This document shows, in pieces, positions 1 to 5,492 of a stretch of 5,492 nt of DNA. The notes beneath the pieces are model-generated. The model saw only the letters and a list, made by a program, of their open reading frames with translations. It was not told the DNA's origin and did not search any database. A program made the position numbers and the translations under genes. Position 1 is the first letter of the stretch; each line of letters opens with the position of its first letter. Where the stretch lies: positions 1-5,492 of the forward strand of contig CAZWUZ010000255.1 in NCBI GenBank assembly GCA_964637655.1. The letters run 5' to 3'. Origin of the DNA: CAZWUZ01 sp964637655 [NCBI: uncultured bacterium]. GTDB taxonomy: Bacteria; DAOPZR01.

Positions 1-1379
1 TCATGTCGCATTGCGCCCCCGCGGCGCTTCCTGACAACCCGCTCGCCCTGCAGGCGGCGCAGGTCATCATCCTCGGCGACCTCGCCTACGACGAGATGCC
101 GCCCGCCACGCGCGCGGCGCTCCTGGGCTGGGTGGCGGACGGCGGCATGCTCATCGTGCGCGGCGGCGACAACGCGGAGGAACTCAACACCTCGTGGCTG
201 GCGCCCTACCTGCCGCAGCGGGGCCTGACGGTCATTCTTACCGACTCTGCGCTACCCGGCGCACCGGCTTCCACCCCCTACCCGCTGCTCGGTCTTGAGG
301 TCAGCCGCGCTCTTGGCTCGCCTGCACACATTGTCACTGCTGCTGACGGCACCCGCCTCTGCCTGTCTGTCGATGCCAGTCACGGCAAGGGACGCATCCG
401 CCTGCTCGCTTTCGATCCCGCCCTCGAGCCCTTCCGCTCGTCGCCCGATTGCGCCGGCCTGGTGCTCGACCGCCTGCCGCTCGAGCAGCACACCCTGATG
501 CAGCGGTGGCAGATGAACTACCAGGAAGAACAGACGCTGCTCCAGCGCATCTCCTCCGCGGCCAACATCAAACCCCCGCCGCTTTTCCTCCTCGGCATCA
601 TCCTGTTCCTCTACCTGATCATTGTCGCCCCGCTCAATTTTTTCATCCTCGGGCGCGTGCAGCGGCGTGAACTGGCCTGGCTCACCATCCCGGTCATCGT
701 CGCCGCCTTCAGCATCCTGATGTACGGGGTCGGACGCTTCAGCATGGGCGGCAGCACCATCTACCGCGAGGTGCGCGTCACCCGCGCCGACTGCACGCAC
801 CGCACGGCGGTCACGCAGGCGGTGGCAGGCATCTTCTCCAGCAGCAGCGACGACTTCCTGCTGCGCCTCCCCGCCGGCACGCTGCATGCCGCGTTCCCGG
901 CCGAGAACCCGCACGGGCACGGCAGCCGGGAGGAGGTCCTGACGGTCAGCGGCGTTCCGCCCGAGGAGGGCGGTCCCTTCCCCATCAACCAGTGGTCATG
1001 GCAGCATGTGGTTGTGCAGAGCCAGACCACGCCCGACTGGCAGGTCACCTTCAACCCGTCCGCACGCACCCTCACCGTCGAGGGCGAACTCGACCTGTCA
1101 AACGGCGTCGTGCGGCTGGGCACTGCCCTCTACGGCCTTACCGCGGCAGGTGCGGACACCTGGCGGCTGACCCGGCAACCCGATTCCCCCTATGGCCGGT
1201 TTGCCGAATTCGGCGCCCTGCTCGGGCTGGGCGATACCGATCAGCGGCCGCGACTGTTCCTGCGTCGGGACGAGGCGGAGCCGTCCATCGGCGACAACCA
1301 TGCGCGCGACCGCAGCGCGACGGAACTGCTGGTCATCATCCCCGAGGTCAGCGGAGGCGACGATGCTGCGGCTGACTGA
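1..1379 (+). CDS. Membrane-anchored protein with GATase-like and beta-rich domains (5' partial)
   Basis: The frame is open to the left edge. The ATG at 3 is probably internal, so at least 458 C-terminal residues are present (numbered here from that Met). Residues ~20-56 (VIILGDLAYDEMP, then WVADGGMLIVRGG) look like the Rossmann-like core of class I glutamine amidotransferase folds, but no nucleophile Cys follows the strand, so it is probably non-catalytic. Residues ~127-142 (HGKGRIRLLAFDPALE) fit the strand that often closes this domain. Two hydrophobic helices follow at ~193-217 and ~224-244, joined by a short basic loop (GRVQRRELAW). This PLN-x-R-R-E-x-AW arrangement recurs in uncharacterised bacterial membrane proteins. 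Residues ~250-458 are polar and strand-rich, probably a folded domain on the far side of the membrane. The end overlaps the ABC ATPase start by 17 bases, so the two are likely co-translated. The function is unknown; a role as accessory subunit of the downstream transporter is inference. Coding status is firm, family assignment moderate. Confidence 0.85.
   Translation, partial: MSHCAPAALPDNPLALQAAQVIILGDLAYDEMPPATRAALLGWVADGGMLIVRGGDNAEELNTSWLAPYLPQRGLTVILTDSALPGAPASTPYPLLGLEVSRALGSPAHIVTAADGTRLCLSVDASHGKGRIRLLAFDPALEPFRSSPDCAGLVLDRLPLEQHTLMQRWQMNYQEEQTLLQRISSAANIKPPPLFLLGIILFLYLIIVAPLNFFILGRVQRRELAWLTIPVIVAAFSILMYGVGRFSMGGSTIYREVRVTRADCTHRTAVTQAVAGIFSSSSDDFLLRLPAGTLHAAFPAENPHGHGSREEVLTVSGVPPEEGGPFPINQWSWQHVVVQSQTTPDWQVTFNPSARTLTVEGELDLSNGVVRLGTALYGLTAAGADTWRLTRQPDSPYGRFAEFGALLGLGDTDQRPRLFLRRDEAEPSIGDNHARDRSATELLVIIPEVSGGDDAAAD
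1353..1357 (+). promoter_or_regulatory. Shine-Dalgarno site for the ABC ATPase gene
   Basis: GGAGG lies 5 bases upstream of the ATG at 1363, inside the end of the preceding gene. It supports 1363 as the start rather than the in-frame ATG at 1192, which would add 57 residues unrelated to an ABC ATPase N-terminus and overlap the upstream gene by almost 190 bases. Confidence 0.7.
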
Positions 1380-2283
1380 GGTGACCAAGCGCTACGGCGG
1401 CCTGGTGGCGGTGAACAACCTCACCCTGCACATCCCCGCCGGGGTCATCGTCGGTTTCGTCGGTCCCAACGGCGCGGGCAAGACAACGACCATGCGCATG
1501 GCGGCAACGCTGCTCGAACCCGACGCGGGGACCATCACGGTCGGCGGCTACGACCTGCGCACGCAGCGGCGCGAGGCGCGGCGCTGCCTCGGCTTCATGC
1601 CCGACGTCATCGGCATCTACGACGACCTCAAGGTGTGGGAATACCTCGATTTCTTCGCCGCCGCCTACCGCATCCCGCGCGCACAGCGGCGGCGGCTCAT
1701 CGACGAGGTGCTGGCGCTCACCGACCTCGAGATCAAGCGCGACGCCTTCGTCAACGCGCTGTCGCGCGGCATGCAGCAGCGCCTCTGCCTCGCCAAGACG
1801 CTCATCCACGACCCGCAGCTGCTGCTGCTCGACGAACCCGCCTCGGGGCTCGACCCGCGCGCGCGCATCGAGCTGCGCGAGCTGCTCAAGGAACTGAAGC
1901 GGATGGGCAAGACCATCCTCGTCTCCTCGCACATCCTCACCGAACTGGCGGAACTCTGCGACCACCTCGCCATCATCGAGCGCGGTGCCCTGGTAACTTC
2001 CGGGAGCGTGCGCGACATCCTGCACGAGATGCAGCCGCGCCCGCGGTTCCGTATCGAGACAGGGGGCGACCTCGTGCTGCTGCGCGGCTTCATTGACGAC
2101 AGCGCCTACACCGTCTGCGACGAGAACGGCACCTGCCTGACGGTCGAGGGTCCCGAGGACGACGACGGCAGCGCCCTGCTGCGTTCCCTGGTCGCCGCCG
2201 GCATCTCCGTGACCCAGTTTTCCCGCTGCGAGGCGGGGGTGGAGGGGATCTTCATGCGCCTGACAAAGGGCGACGTTGCATGA
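1363..2283 (+). CDS. ABC transporter ATP-binding protein (ABC-2 exporter type)
   Basis: A 306-residue cytoplasmic ATPase that should bind and hydrolyse ATP to drive the permease encoded next to it. Motifs in order: an aromatic A-loop region (KRYGG, ~9-13); Walker A GPNGAGKT at 34-41; a Q-loop region where GFMPD (77-81) replaces the usual Gln, as is common in NatA/DrrA-like ATPases; signature LSRGMQQR at 133-140, the variant typical of this subfamily; Walker B LLLLDEP at 153-159 with catalytic Glu158; D-loop SGLDP at 161-165; switch His190 in SSH. Residues ~225-306 form a small C-terminal accessory region ending in EGIFMRLTKGD, which matches the common tail of exporter ATPases. The start at 1363 begins MLRLTEVTKRYGG, as expected for the family, and has a good ribosome binding site. 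The stop overlaps the permease ATG in an ATGA. The length is normal and no key residue is missing. The substrate cannot be read from the sequence. Confidence 0.96.
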   Translation: MLRLTEVTKRYGGLVAVNNLTLHIPAGVIVGFVGPNGAGKTTTMRMAATLLEPDAGTITVGGYDLRTQRREARRCLGFMPDVIGIYDDLKVWEYLDFFAAAYRIPRAQRRRLIDEVLALTDLEIKRDAFVNALSRGMQQRLCLAKTLIHDPQLLLLDEPASGLDPRARIELRELLKELKRMGKTILVSSHILTELAELCDHLAIIERGALVTSGSVRDILHEMQPRPRFRIETGGDLVLLRGFIDDSAYTVCDENGTCLTVEGPEDDDGSALLRSLVAAGISVTQFSRCEAGVEGIFMRLTKGDVA

Positions 2284-3932
2284 GTTTCCTGACCGGCTTT
2301 TTCTCCTGGCGCCGCTCGGAACTGGTGCACCTGCTCGCCGCCAAGACCGTTGCCAACCCCGTGTTCATGGTCGAAATGCGGCGCTGGATGCGCGGCAGCC
2401 GCCCGGTGCTCCTCATCACCTCCTACCTGCTGCTGCTTTTCGTCGTCGTCGCCACCGTGGTCGGCGGCATGTCCGCACAGCGCTACTTCAGCGGCGGGCA
2501 GCCGGTGCTGGCGCATATCGGTGAGCGGGTGGTCAATGCCCTCTTCATGCTGCAGCTCGGCGCGCTCTTCCTCGTCACCCCGGCCATGACCGCGACTGCC
2601 ATCCCGCGCGAGCGCGAGCACCGTACCTTCGGTTTTTTGCGTACCACCCTGCTCTCGCCCGGCGATATCGTCACCGGCAAGGTGCTCGCCGCCGTCGCCT
2701 TCAATCTCATCCTCATGCTCGTCGCGCTGCCGTTCTATTCCGTCGTTTTCCTCACCGGCGGCCTGTCCCCGCTGCAACTGGCGGTCGGGGCCGGCGGGCT
2801 TTTCCTGCTCAGCGCGCTGCTTGCCGCGCTCGGGGTCACCATCGGCATCGAGATGCGGCGCAGCGTTCCCGCCTTCATCGCCGCCTACGTCATCATCGGC
2901 ATCTGCGCCTTTCCCGCCATGAGCCTGGTCTACGTCCTCGAACGGATGCAGCGCATGGCGCGCATGAGCGGCGCCTACGCCGGATCGACTTCCGTGAACG
3001 AACTGCTCATCGTCTTCGCGCTCTTCACCGTCATCACCTCCGCCTTTTTCTTCCTCTTTCTCGCGCTCGGGCGCGAGCGGCTGGCGGGCTGGTACGAGCG
3101 CGGTTCGATGTTCCGCCTCGCGCTGCTCCTCTTCGCCGTGCTCATTCCCGTCGCCATCCTCGGCACGACCATGGTGCTGCACCCGGTATCCGCGTTCAGC
3201 GCCATGCCGTCACGCATGACGTTCTACTCGCTGCCGTCAGCCATCCGCGGCCCGCTCGGCGGCTGTTTCGGTCTCGCCCTCTTCGCCCCGCTCCTCTGGC
3301 TGGTGCTTTTCGGCACCCGCCCGCCACACCCCGTGCAGGCCAACCAGCCGCTGCTGCGCGCCTGGCTCGACGGGCTGCGGCCGCGCAACCTGCGCCGCGA
3401 GGACCCGCTCAACTTCCCGCTCTACAATGTCATCCTGCTCGTCGCCGGGCTCGCGGTCATCGTCCCGTTCATCCTCTACTGGGGCGCCCTTTCCGCACTC
3501 GGCCTGCTGCTCCTCTTCTTCGTCTACGGGCTGGTGCAGGTGCTCTTCTGGGGCGGGCTGGCGCAGGCGCTGGCGCTCTGGCTCGCGCCGCGCCGCCTGC
3601 TCAACCTCGGCACCGTGCTCATCGCCGCACTCATTGCGCTCGTCACGATTTCCCCTGGCCTGCTGCTCATGCTCTTCGACCGGACCGGGAGCAGCGCCTG
3701 GCTGAAAGATACTGTCTTCGCCCCCGAGGTCTGGTCGCCGCTCGGTTTCATCTTCACCTACTGCCTCGACGATTTCAACGAGGCGCTGCGCTTCGACGGT
3801 GATTTCCTCTTCCACTACTTCGTCGGGCTCAACCTCTACCTTTTCGCCTCGGTCATTCCCTGGCTGGCCGCCGTTTTCGGCTGGCGCTTCCGCCGCCGCA
3901 CCGGACTCGAACTGCCCGACGAAGATGCGTGA
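2280..3932 (+). CDS. ABC-2-type transporter permease, large form
   Basis: A 550-residue integral membrane protein, the likely membrane partner of the ATPase upstream. The N-terminal ~40 residues include ANPVFMVEMRRWMRGSRP, the basic amphipathic segment that precedes the first helix in ABC-2 permeases. Hydrophobic segments are visible at about 42-64, 86-108, 132-158, 165-188, 196-219, 240-262, 279-300, 326-346, 382-400, 403-430, 443-466 and 512-534, so about 12 helices. After the second helix, AIPREREHRTFGFLRTTLLSPGDIVTGK (~108-134) matches the conserved ABC-2 coupling region (a charged ERE, then a Leu/Thr-rich stretch, then GK). Typical members have six helices in 250-400 residues, so this one is about double in helix number; it may be a fused pair of modules or carry an extra C-terminal module. 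The start ATG at 2280 overlaps the ATPase stop (ATGA) and has a weak AAAGGG 9 bases upstream, suggesting coupled translation. The end overlaps the next gene by 8 bases. The substrate is unknown. Confidence 0.93.
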   Translation: MSFLTGFFSWRRSELVHLLAAKTVANPVFMVEMRRWMRGSRPVLLITSYLLLLFVVVATVVGGMSAQRYFSGGQPVLAHIGERVVNALFMLQLGALFLVTPAMTATAIPREREHRTFGFLRTTLLSPGDIVTGKVLAAVAFNLILMLVALPFYSVVFLTGGLSPLQLAVGAGGLFLLSALLAALGVTIGIEMRRSVPAFIAAYVIIGICAFPAMSLVYVLERMQRMARMSGAYAGSTSVNELLIVFALFTVITSAFFFLFLALGRERLAGWYERGSMFRLALLLFAVLIPVAILGTTMVLHPVSAFSAMPSRMTFYSLPSAIRGPLGGCFGLALFAPLLWLVLFGTRPPHPVQANQPLLRAWLDGLRPRNLRREDPLNFPLYNVILLVAGLAVIVPFILYWGALSALGLLLLFFVYGLVQVLFWGGLAQALALWLAPRRLLNLGTVLIAALIALVTISPGLLLMLFDRTGSSAWLKDTVFAPEVWSPLGFIFTYCLDDFNEALRFDGDFLFHYFVGLNLYLFASVIPWLAAVFGWRFRRRTGLELPDEDA

Positions 3933-5492
3933 ACTGCTTGCCGCCACCCGCCGCCGCCTGCTGCTGCTCTTCCTGCTCCGCCATACCGTCGTCCTGCTGA
4001 CCGCCGCCGCCGCCGCCGCACTGCTCCACATCCTGCTGCACAAGTGGCTCATCCTCGCCTGGGGCTGGCCGCTGACCGCGCTGACCGCTGCCTGCAGTGC
4101 GGCCGTCATCCTCTTCTGGCGCGAACGGCACCGCATGCCCGACCTGCGCGGTGCCGCGCATGCGCTCGACCTGCGCCTCGGCAGCAAGGACCGTTTCCTG
4201 ACCGCGCTGACGCTCCCTCCCGCCGCCGCCGGCTCCCCCTGCGCCGAGTGGCTGCTGCACGAGGTGAGCAGCACCAGTGCCGCCCTCTCACCGCGCCGCC
4301 TCTTCCCCGTGCGCCCGTCGCGCCCGTGGCTGCTGCCGCCCTCGCTTGCCCTCGCGGCGCTCCTCGCCTTCGCCTATATACCCGAGCCGCCACAACCGCT
4401 GCGCCTGACCGCGGCCGACCGCGCCCTGCTCGCACAGGCGGTGCAGCAGGCCGAGGCGCTGCAGCAGGAACTCGCGGAGGATGCGCGGCGCGATGCCCGC
4501 GTGCAGGAGGCTGCTGACGCGCTGCAGCAGGCGGCGCGCGACCTGAGCGATCAGGACGCCGGCAAGGACCGCGTGCTGGCCGCGCTCGACCGCGCCGCGC
4601 GTGCGCTCGACACGCAGCGTGCCGCACTGCAGGCGAAGGAAAACGCCGTCAACGGCGAACTGGCGCAGGGGATGACGGAGAGCGGCTACAGCGACGCCGC
4701 GCAGGCGCTGCGGCGCGGTGAATGGCAGCGCGCGCTGGAGAGCGCCGCGTCTGCCGTCGAGCAGAACGGACTGAGCAACCGCAGCGCGGCCGGGCGACTG
4801 GCTGACGCGCTGCAGCGCGCCGGCGAGCAGGCAGGAGGCGCGCTCGGCCAGTCACTGCGCGATGCCGCGCAGGCCGCACGGACAGGCAATGCCGGGCAGA
4901 CCGCGCAAGCCATGCGTCAGGCCGCCGGCAATACGGCAGCCGCCAACGCGCAGAACCGCATGCAACAGGGTGCGCAATCGCTGCGCGACACGCGCCAGAA
5001 TATAGCGCAAGGCAGACAGGGACAAGGCCAGCAGGGTCAGGGACAAGGCCAGCAGGGTCAAGGCCAAGGGCAGCAGGGTCACCAAGGGCAGCAGGGTCAG
5101 GGCCAAGGCCAGCAGGGTCAAGGCCAAGGGCAGCAGGGTCAGGGCCAAGGCCAGCAGGGTCAAGGCCAAGGCCAGCAGGGTCAAGGTCAAGGCCAACAGG
5201 GCCAGGGTCAGTGTCAGGGGCAAGGCCAGGGACAGGGGCAGGGACAAGGGCAAGGGCAAGGGCAGGGACAGGGCCAGAGTGGTCAGGGGAATTCGCAGCA
5301 GGGCGGGGCCGGTATCGGGCGCGGTTCCACGGATCTGCGTCAGACCGGCGGCCCGGTACAACCCGGCCGGGGCGGCACCGCCGCGCCCGCACCCGACAAG
5401 TTCCGCGCCTACCAGCAACTCTATGCGCCGGAAATCATCGGCGGCCCCGGGCGCGATGTGCAGGTCACCGGCCAGGGGGCGGGCCAGGGACC
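3925..5492 (+). CDS. Membrane protein with helical region and Gln-Gly repeat linker (3' partial; DUF4175-like)
   Basis: The frame runs without a stop from ATG 3925 to the right edge, giving 522 codons. The N-terminus (MRELLAATRRRLLLLFLLRH) is basic, then hydrophobic. Likely membrane helices lie at ~12-35, ~40-64 and ~134-152. Between them, LRGAAHALDLRLGSKDRFLTAL (~74-95) resembles the lD-x-x-LG-x-x-DR-x-x-TAL motif I associate with DUF4175-like proteins; this recognition is from memory. Residues ~160-250 are charged and rich in Ala, Leu and Gln with coiled-coil character (LLAQAVQQAEALQQELAED). Residues ~253-360 are Ala/Gln/Arg-rich helix. Residues ~362-455 are almost only Gln and Gly. A more normal sequence resumes with FRAYQQLYAPEIIGGPG (~493-509), which looks like the start of the conserved C-terminal segment of such proteins. 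Cys occurs only at 57, 106 and 430. The start overlaps the permease stop by 8 bases with no strong Shine-Dalgarno site, so it probably depends on translational coupling. The function is unknown; a scaffold or tether for the transporter is inference. Confidence 0.87.
   Translation, partial: MRELLAATRRRLLLLFLLRHTVVLLTAAAAAALLHILLHKWLILAWGWPLTALTAACSAAVILFWRERHRMPDLRGAAHALDLRLGSKDRFLTALTLPPAAAGSPCAEWLLHEVSSTSAALSPRRLFPVRPSRPWLLPPSLALAALLAFAYIPEPPQPLRLTAADRALLAQAVQQAEALQQELAEDARRDARVQEAADALQQAARDLSDQDAGKDRVLAALDRAARALDTQRAALQAKENAVNGELAQGMTESGYSDAAQALRRGEWQRALESAASAVEQNGLSNRSAAGRLADALQRAGEQAGGALGQSLRDAAQAARTGNAGQTAQAMRQAAGNTAAANAQNRMQQGAQSLRDTRQNIAQGRQGQGQQGQGQGQQGQGQGQQGHQGQQGQGQGQQGQGQGQQGQGQGQQGQGQGQQGQGQGQQGQGQCQGQGQGQGQGQGQGQGQGQGQSGQGNSQQGGAGIGRGSTDLRQTGGPVQPGRGGTAAPAPDKFRAYQQLYAPEIIGGPGRDVQVTGQGAGQG
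4001..4019 (+). repeat. GCC trinucleotide run coding poly-Ala
   Basis: Five GCC codons followed by GCA encode six alanines (residues 27-32) within the first predicted membrane helix of the last gene. It is a short microsatellite that could vary in length by in-frame slippage. Confidence 0.7.
5029..5214 (+). repeat. 21-base tandem repeat array (QQGQGQG heptads)
   Basis: Eight units of consensus CAG CAG GGT CAR GGM CAA GGS run from 5029 to 5193 and a ninth, degenerate one from 5194 to 5214, all in frame in the last gene. Unit starts are 5029, 5050, 5071 (only 18 bases), 5089, 5110, 5131, 5152, 5173 and 5194. Each encodes the heptad Q-Q-G-Q-G-Q-G. Units 1-2, 4-5 and 6-7 alternate in the codon at the fourth position (CAG, then CAA), giving a 42-base higher-order period. 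The array forms a flexible, polar, low-complexity linker in the protein and is expected to be prone to length change. Confidence 0.93.
5215..5277 (+). repeat. 6-base Gln-Gly dipeptide repeat with dense G-tracts
   Basis: After the heptad array, the codons alternate strictly between CAA/CAG and GGC/GGA/GGG (residues 431-451, Q-G repeated). The DNA is a degenerate CARGGN hexamer repeat. From 5229 to 5273 it holds eight runs of three or more G separated by 2-4 bases, on the coding strand. It continues the low-complexity linker of the last gene. Confidence 0.9.

Noticed and set aside
3-5. ATG at the left edge as the true start of the first gene
   Set aside because: The frame is open through the left edge, no upstream sequence is available to judge a ribosome binding site, and the protein begins mid-domain without a membrane or signal segment. 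The gene is better treated as 5' partial.
1192-1362. In-frame N-terminal extension of the ABC ATPase from ATG 1192
   Set aside because: The added 57 residues are Arg/Ser-rich and unlike any ABC ATPase N-terminus, and they lie wholly inside the upstream gene. GGAGG at 1353-1357 and the family-typical MLRLTEVTKRYGG mark 1363 as the start.
2106-3182. 358-residue minus-strand open frame opposite the permease
   Set aside because: Its composition is Glu/Asp/Gly/Arg/His-rich low complexity, as expected from the antisense of a Leu/Val/Ala-rich membrane gene at high GC. The + strand has clear ABC-2 permease motifs.
3237-4274. 345-residue minus-strand open frame across the permease/gene 4 junction
   Set aside because: It spans the antisense of two overlapping + strand genes and reads as Glu/Arg/Ala-rich low complexity with no recognisable domain.
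4044-4517. 157-residue + strand open frame in another frame of gene 4
   Set aside because: Arg/Ala/Pro-rich translation typical of an out-of-frame shadow in high-GC DNA; the frame from 3925 carries the membrane helices and motifs.
5029-5275. CRISPR array
   Set aside because: The units are contiguous 21-mers and 6-mers with no unique spacers, and they keep an open reading frame as a Gln-Gly linker.
4649-5418. Two long minus-strand open frames (4649-5392 and 4852-5418) with Leu/Ala/Thr/Pro repeats
   Set aside because: They are the reverse complement of the Gln-Gly repeat and neighbouring high-GC coding sequence. The periodicity is inherited from the + strand gene, no ribosome binding site or family motif is seen, and the + frame is coherent along its full length.

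Overview
The window is GC-rich (roughly two thirds G+C by eye) and almost entirely coding on the + strand. It holds four consecutive genes packed head to tail. The first is cut by the left edge and the last by the right edge. All three junctions overlap (17, 4 and 8 bases), which points to one polycistronic, translationally coupled operon. No RNA gene, CRISPR array, insertion sequence, promoter or terminator is visible, and no stretch longer than a few bases is non-coding.

Layout: (1) <1-1379, C-terminal 458 residues or more of a membrane-anchored protein with a GATase-like Rossmann segment, two adjacent transmembrane helices and a beta-rich C-terminal domain; (2) 1363-2283, an ABC transporter ATPase of the ABC-2 exporter type with all core motifs; (3) 2280-3932, a 550-residue, roughly 12-helix ABC-2-type permease; (4) 3925->5492, a long protein with an N-terminal membrane hairpin, a third membrane helix, an Ala/Gln-rich helical stretch and a striking Gln-Gly tandem repeat linker. 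Gene 4 has no stop inside the window, so it is easy to miss; the open frames on the opposite strand across it are shadows.

Function: genes 2 and 3 should form an ATP-driven membrane transporter or membrane-remodelling complex. Genes 1 and 4 are membrane proteins of uncharacterised families. From general knowledge, such sets (ABC-2 ATPase and permease, a GATase-like/two-TM protein, a DUF4175-like coiled-coil Gln/Gly-rich protein) tend to sit beside MoxR-type AAA+ ATPases and DUF58/VWA proteins in Planctomycetota, Verrucomicrobiota/Lentisphaerota, Chloroflexota and similar bacteria. No such partner lies in this window, so that link is a prediction. The substrate cannot be told from the sequence.

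Organism: a high-GC bacterium, most plausibly from the PVC group or a related environmental phylum. This rests on gene content and base composition only, with low confidence. The most unusual part of the window is the 21-base tandem repeat array followed by a G-tract cluster (5029-5275) inside gene 4.
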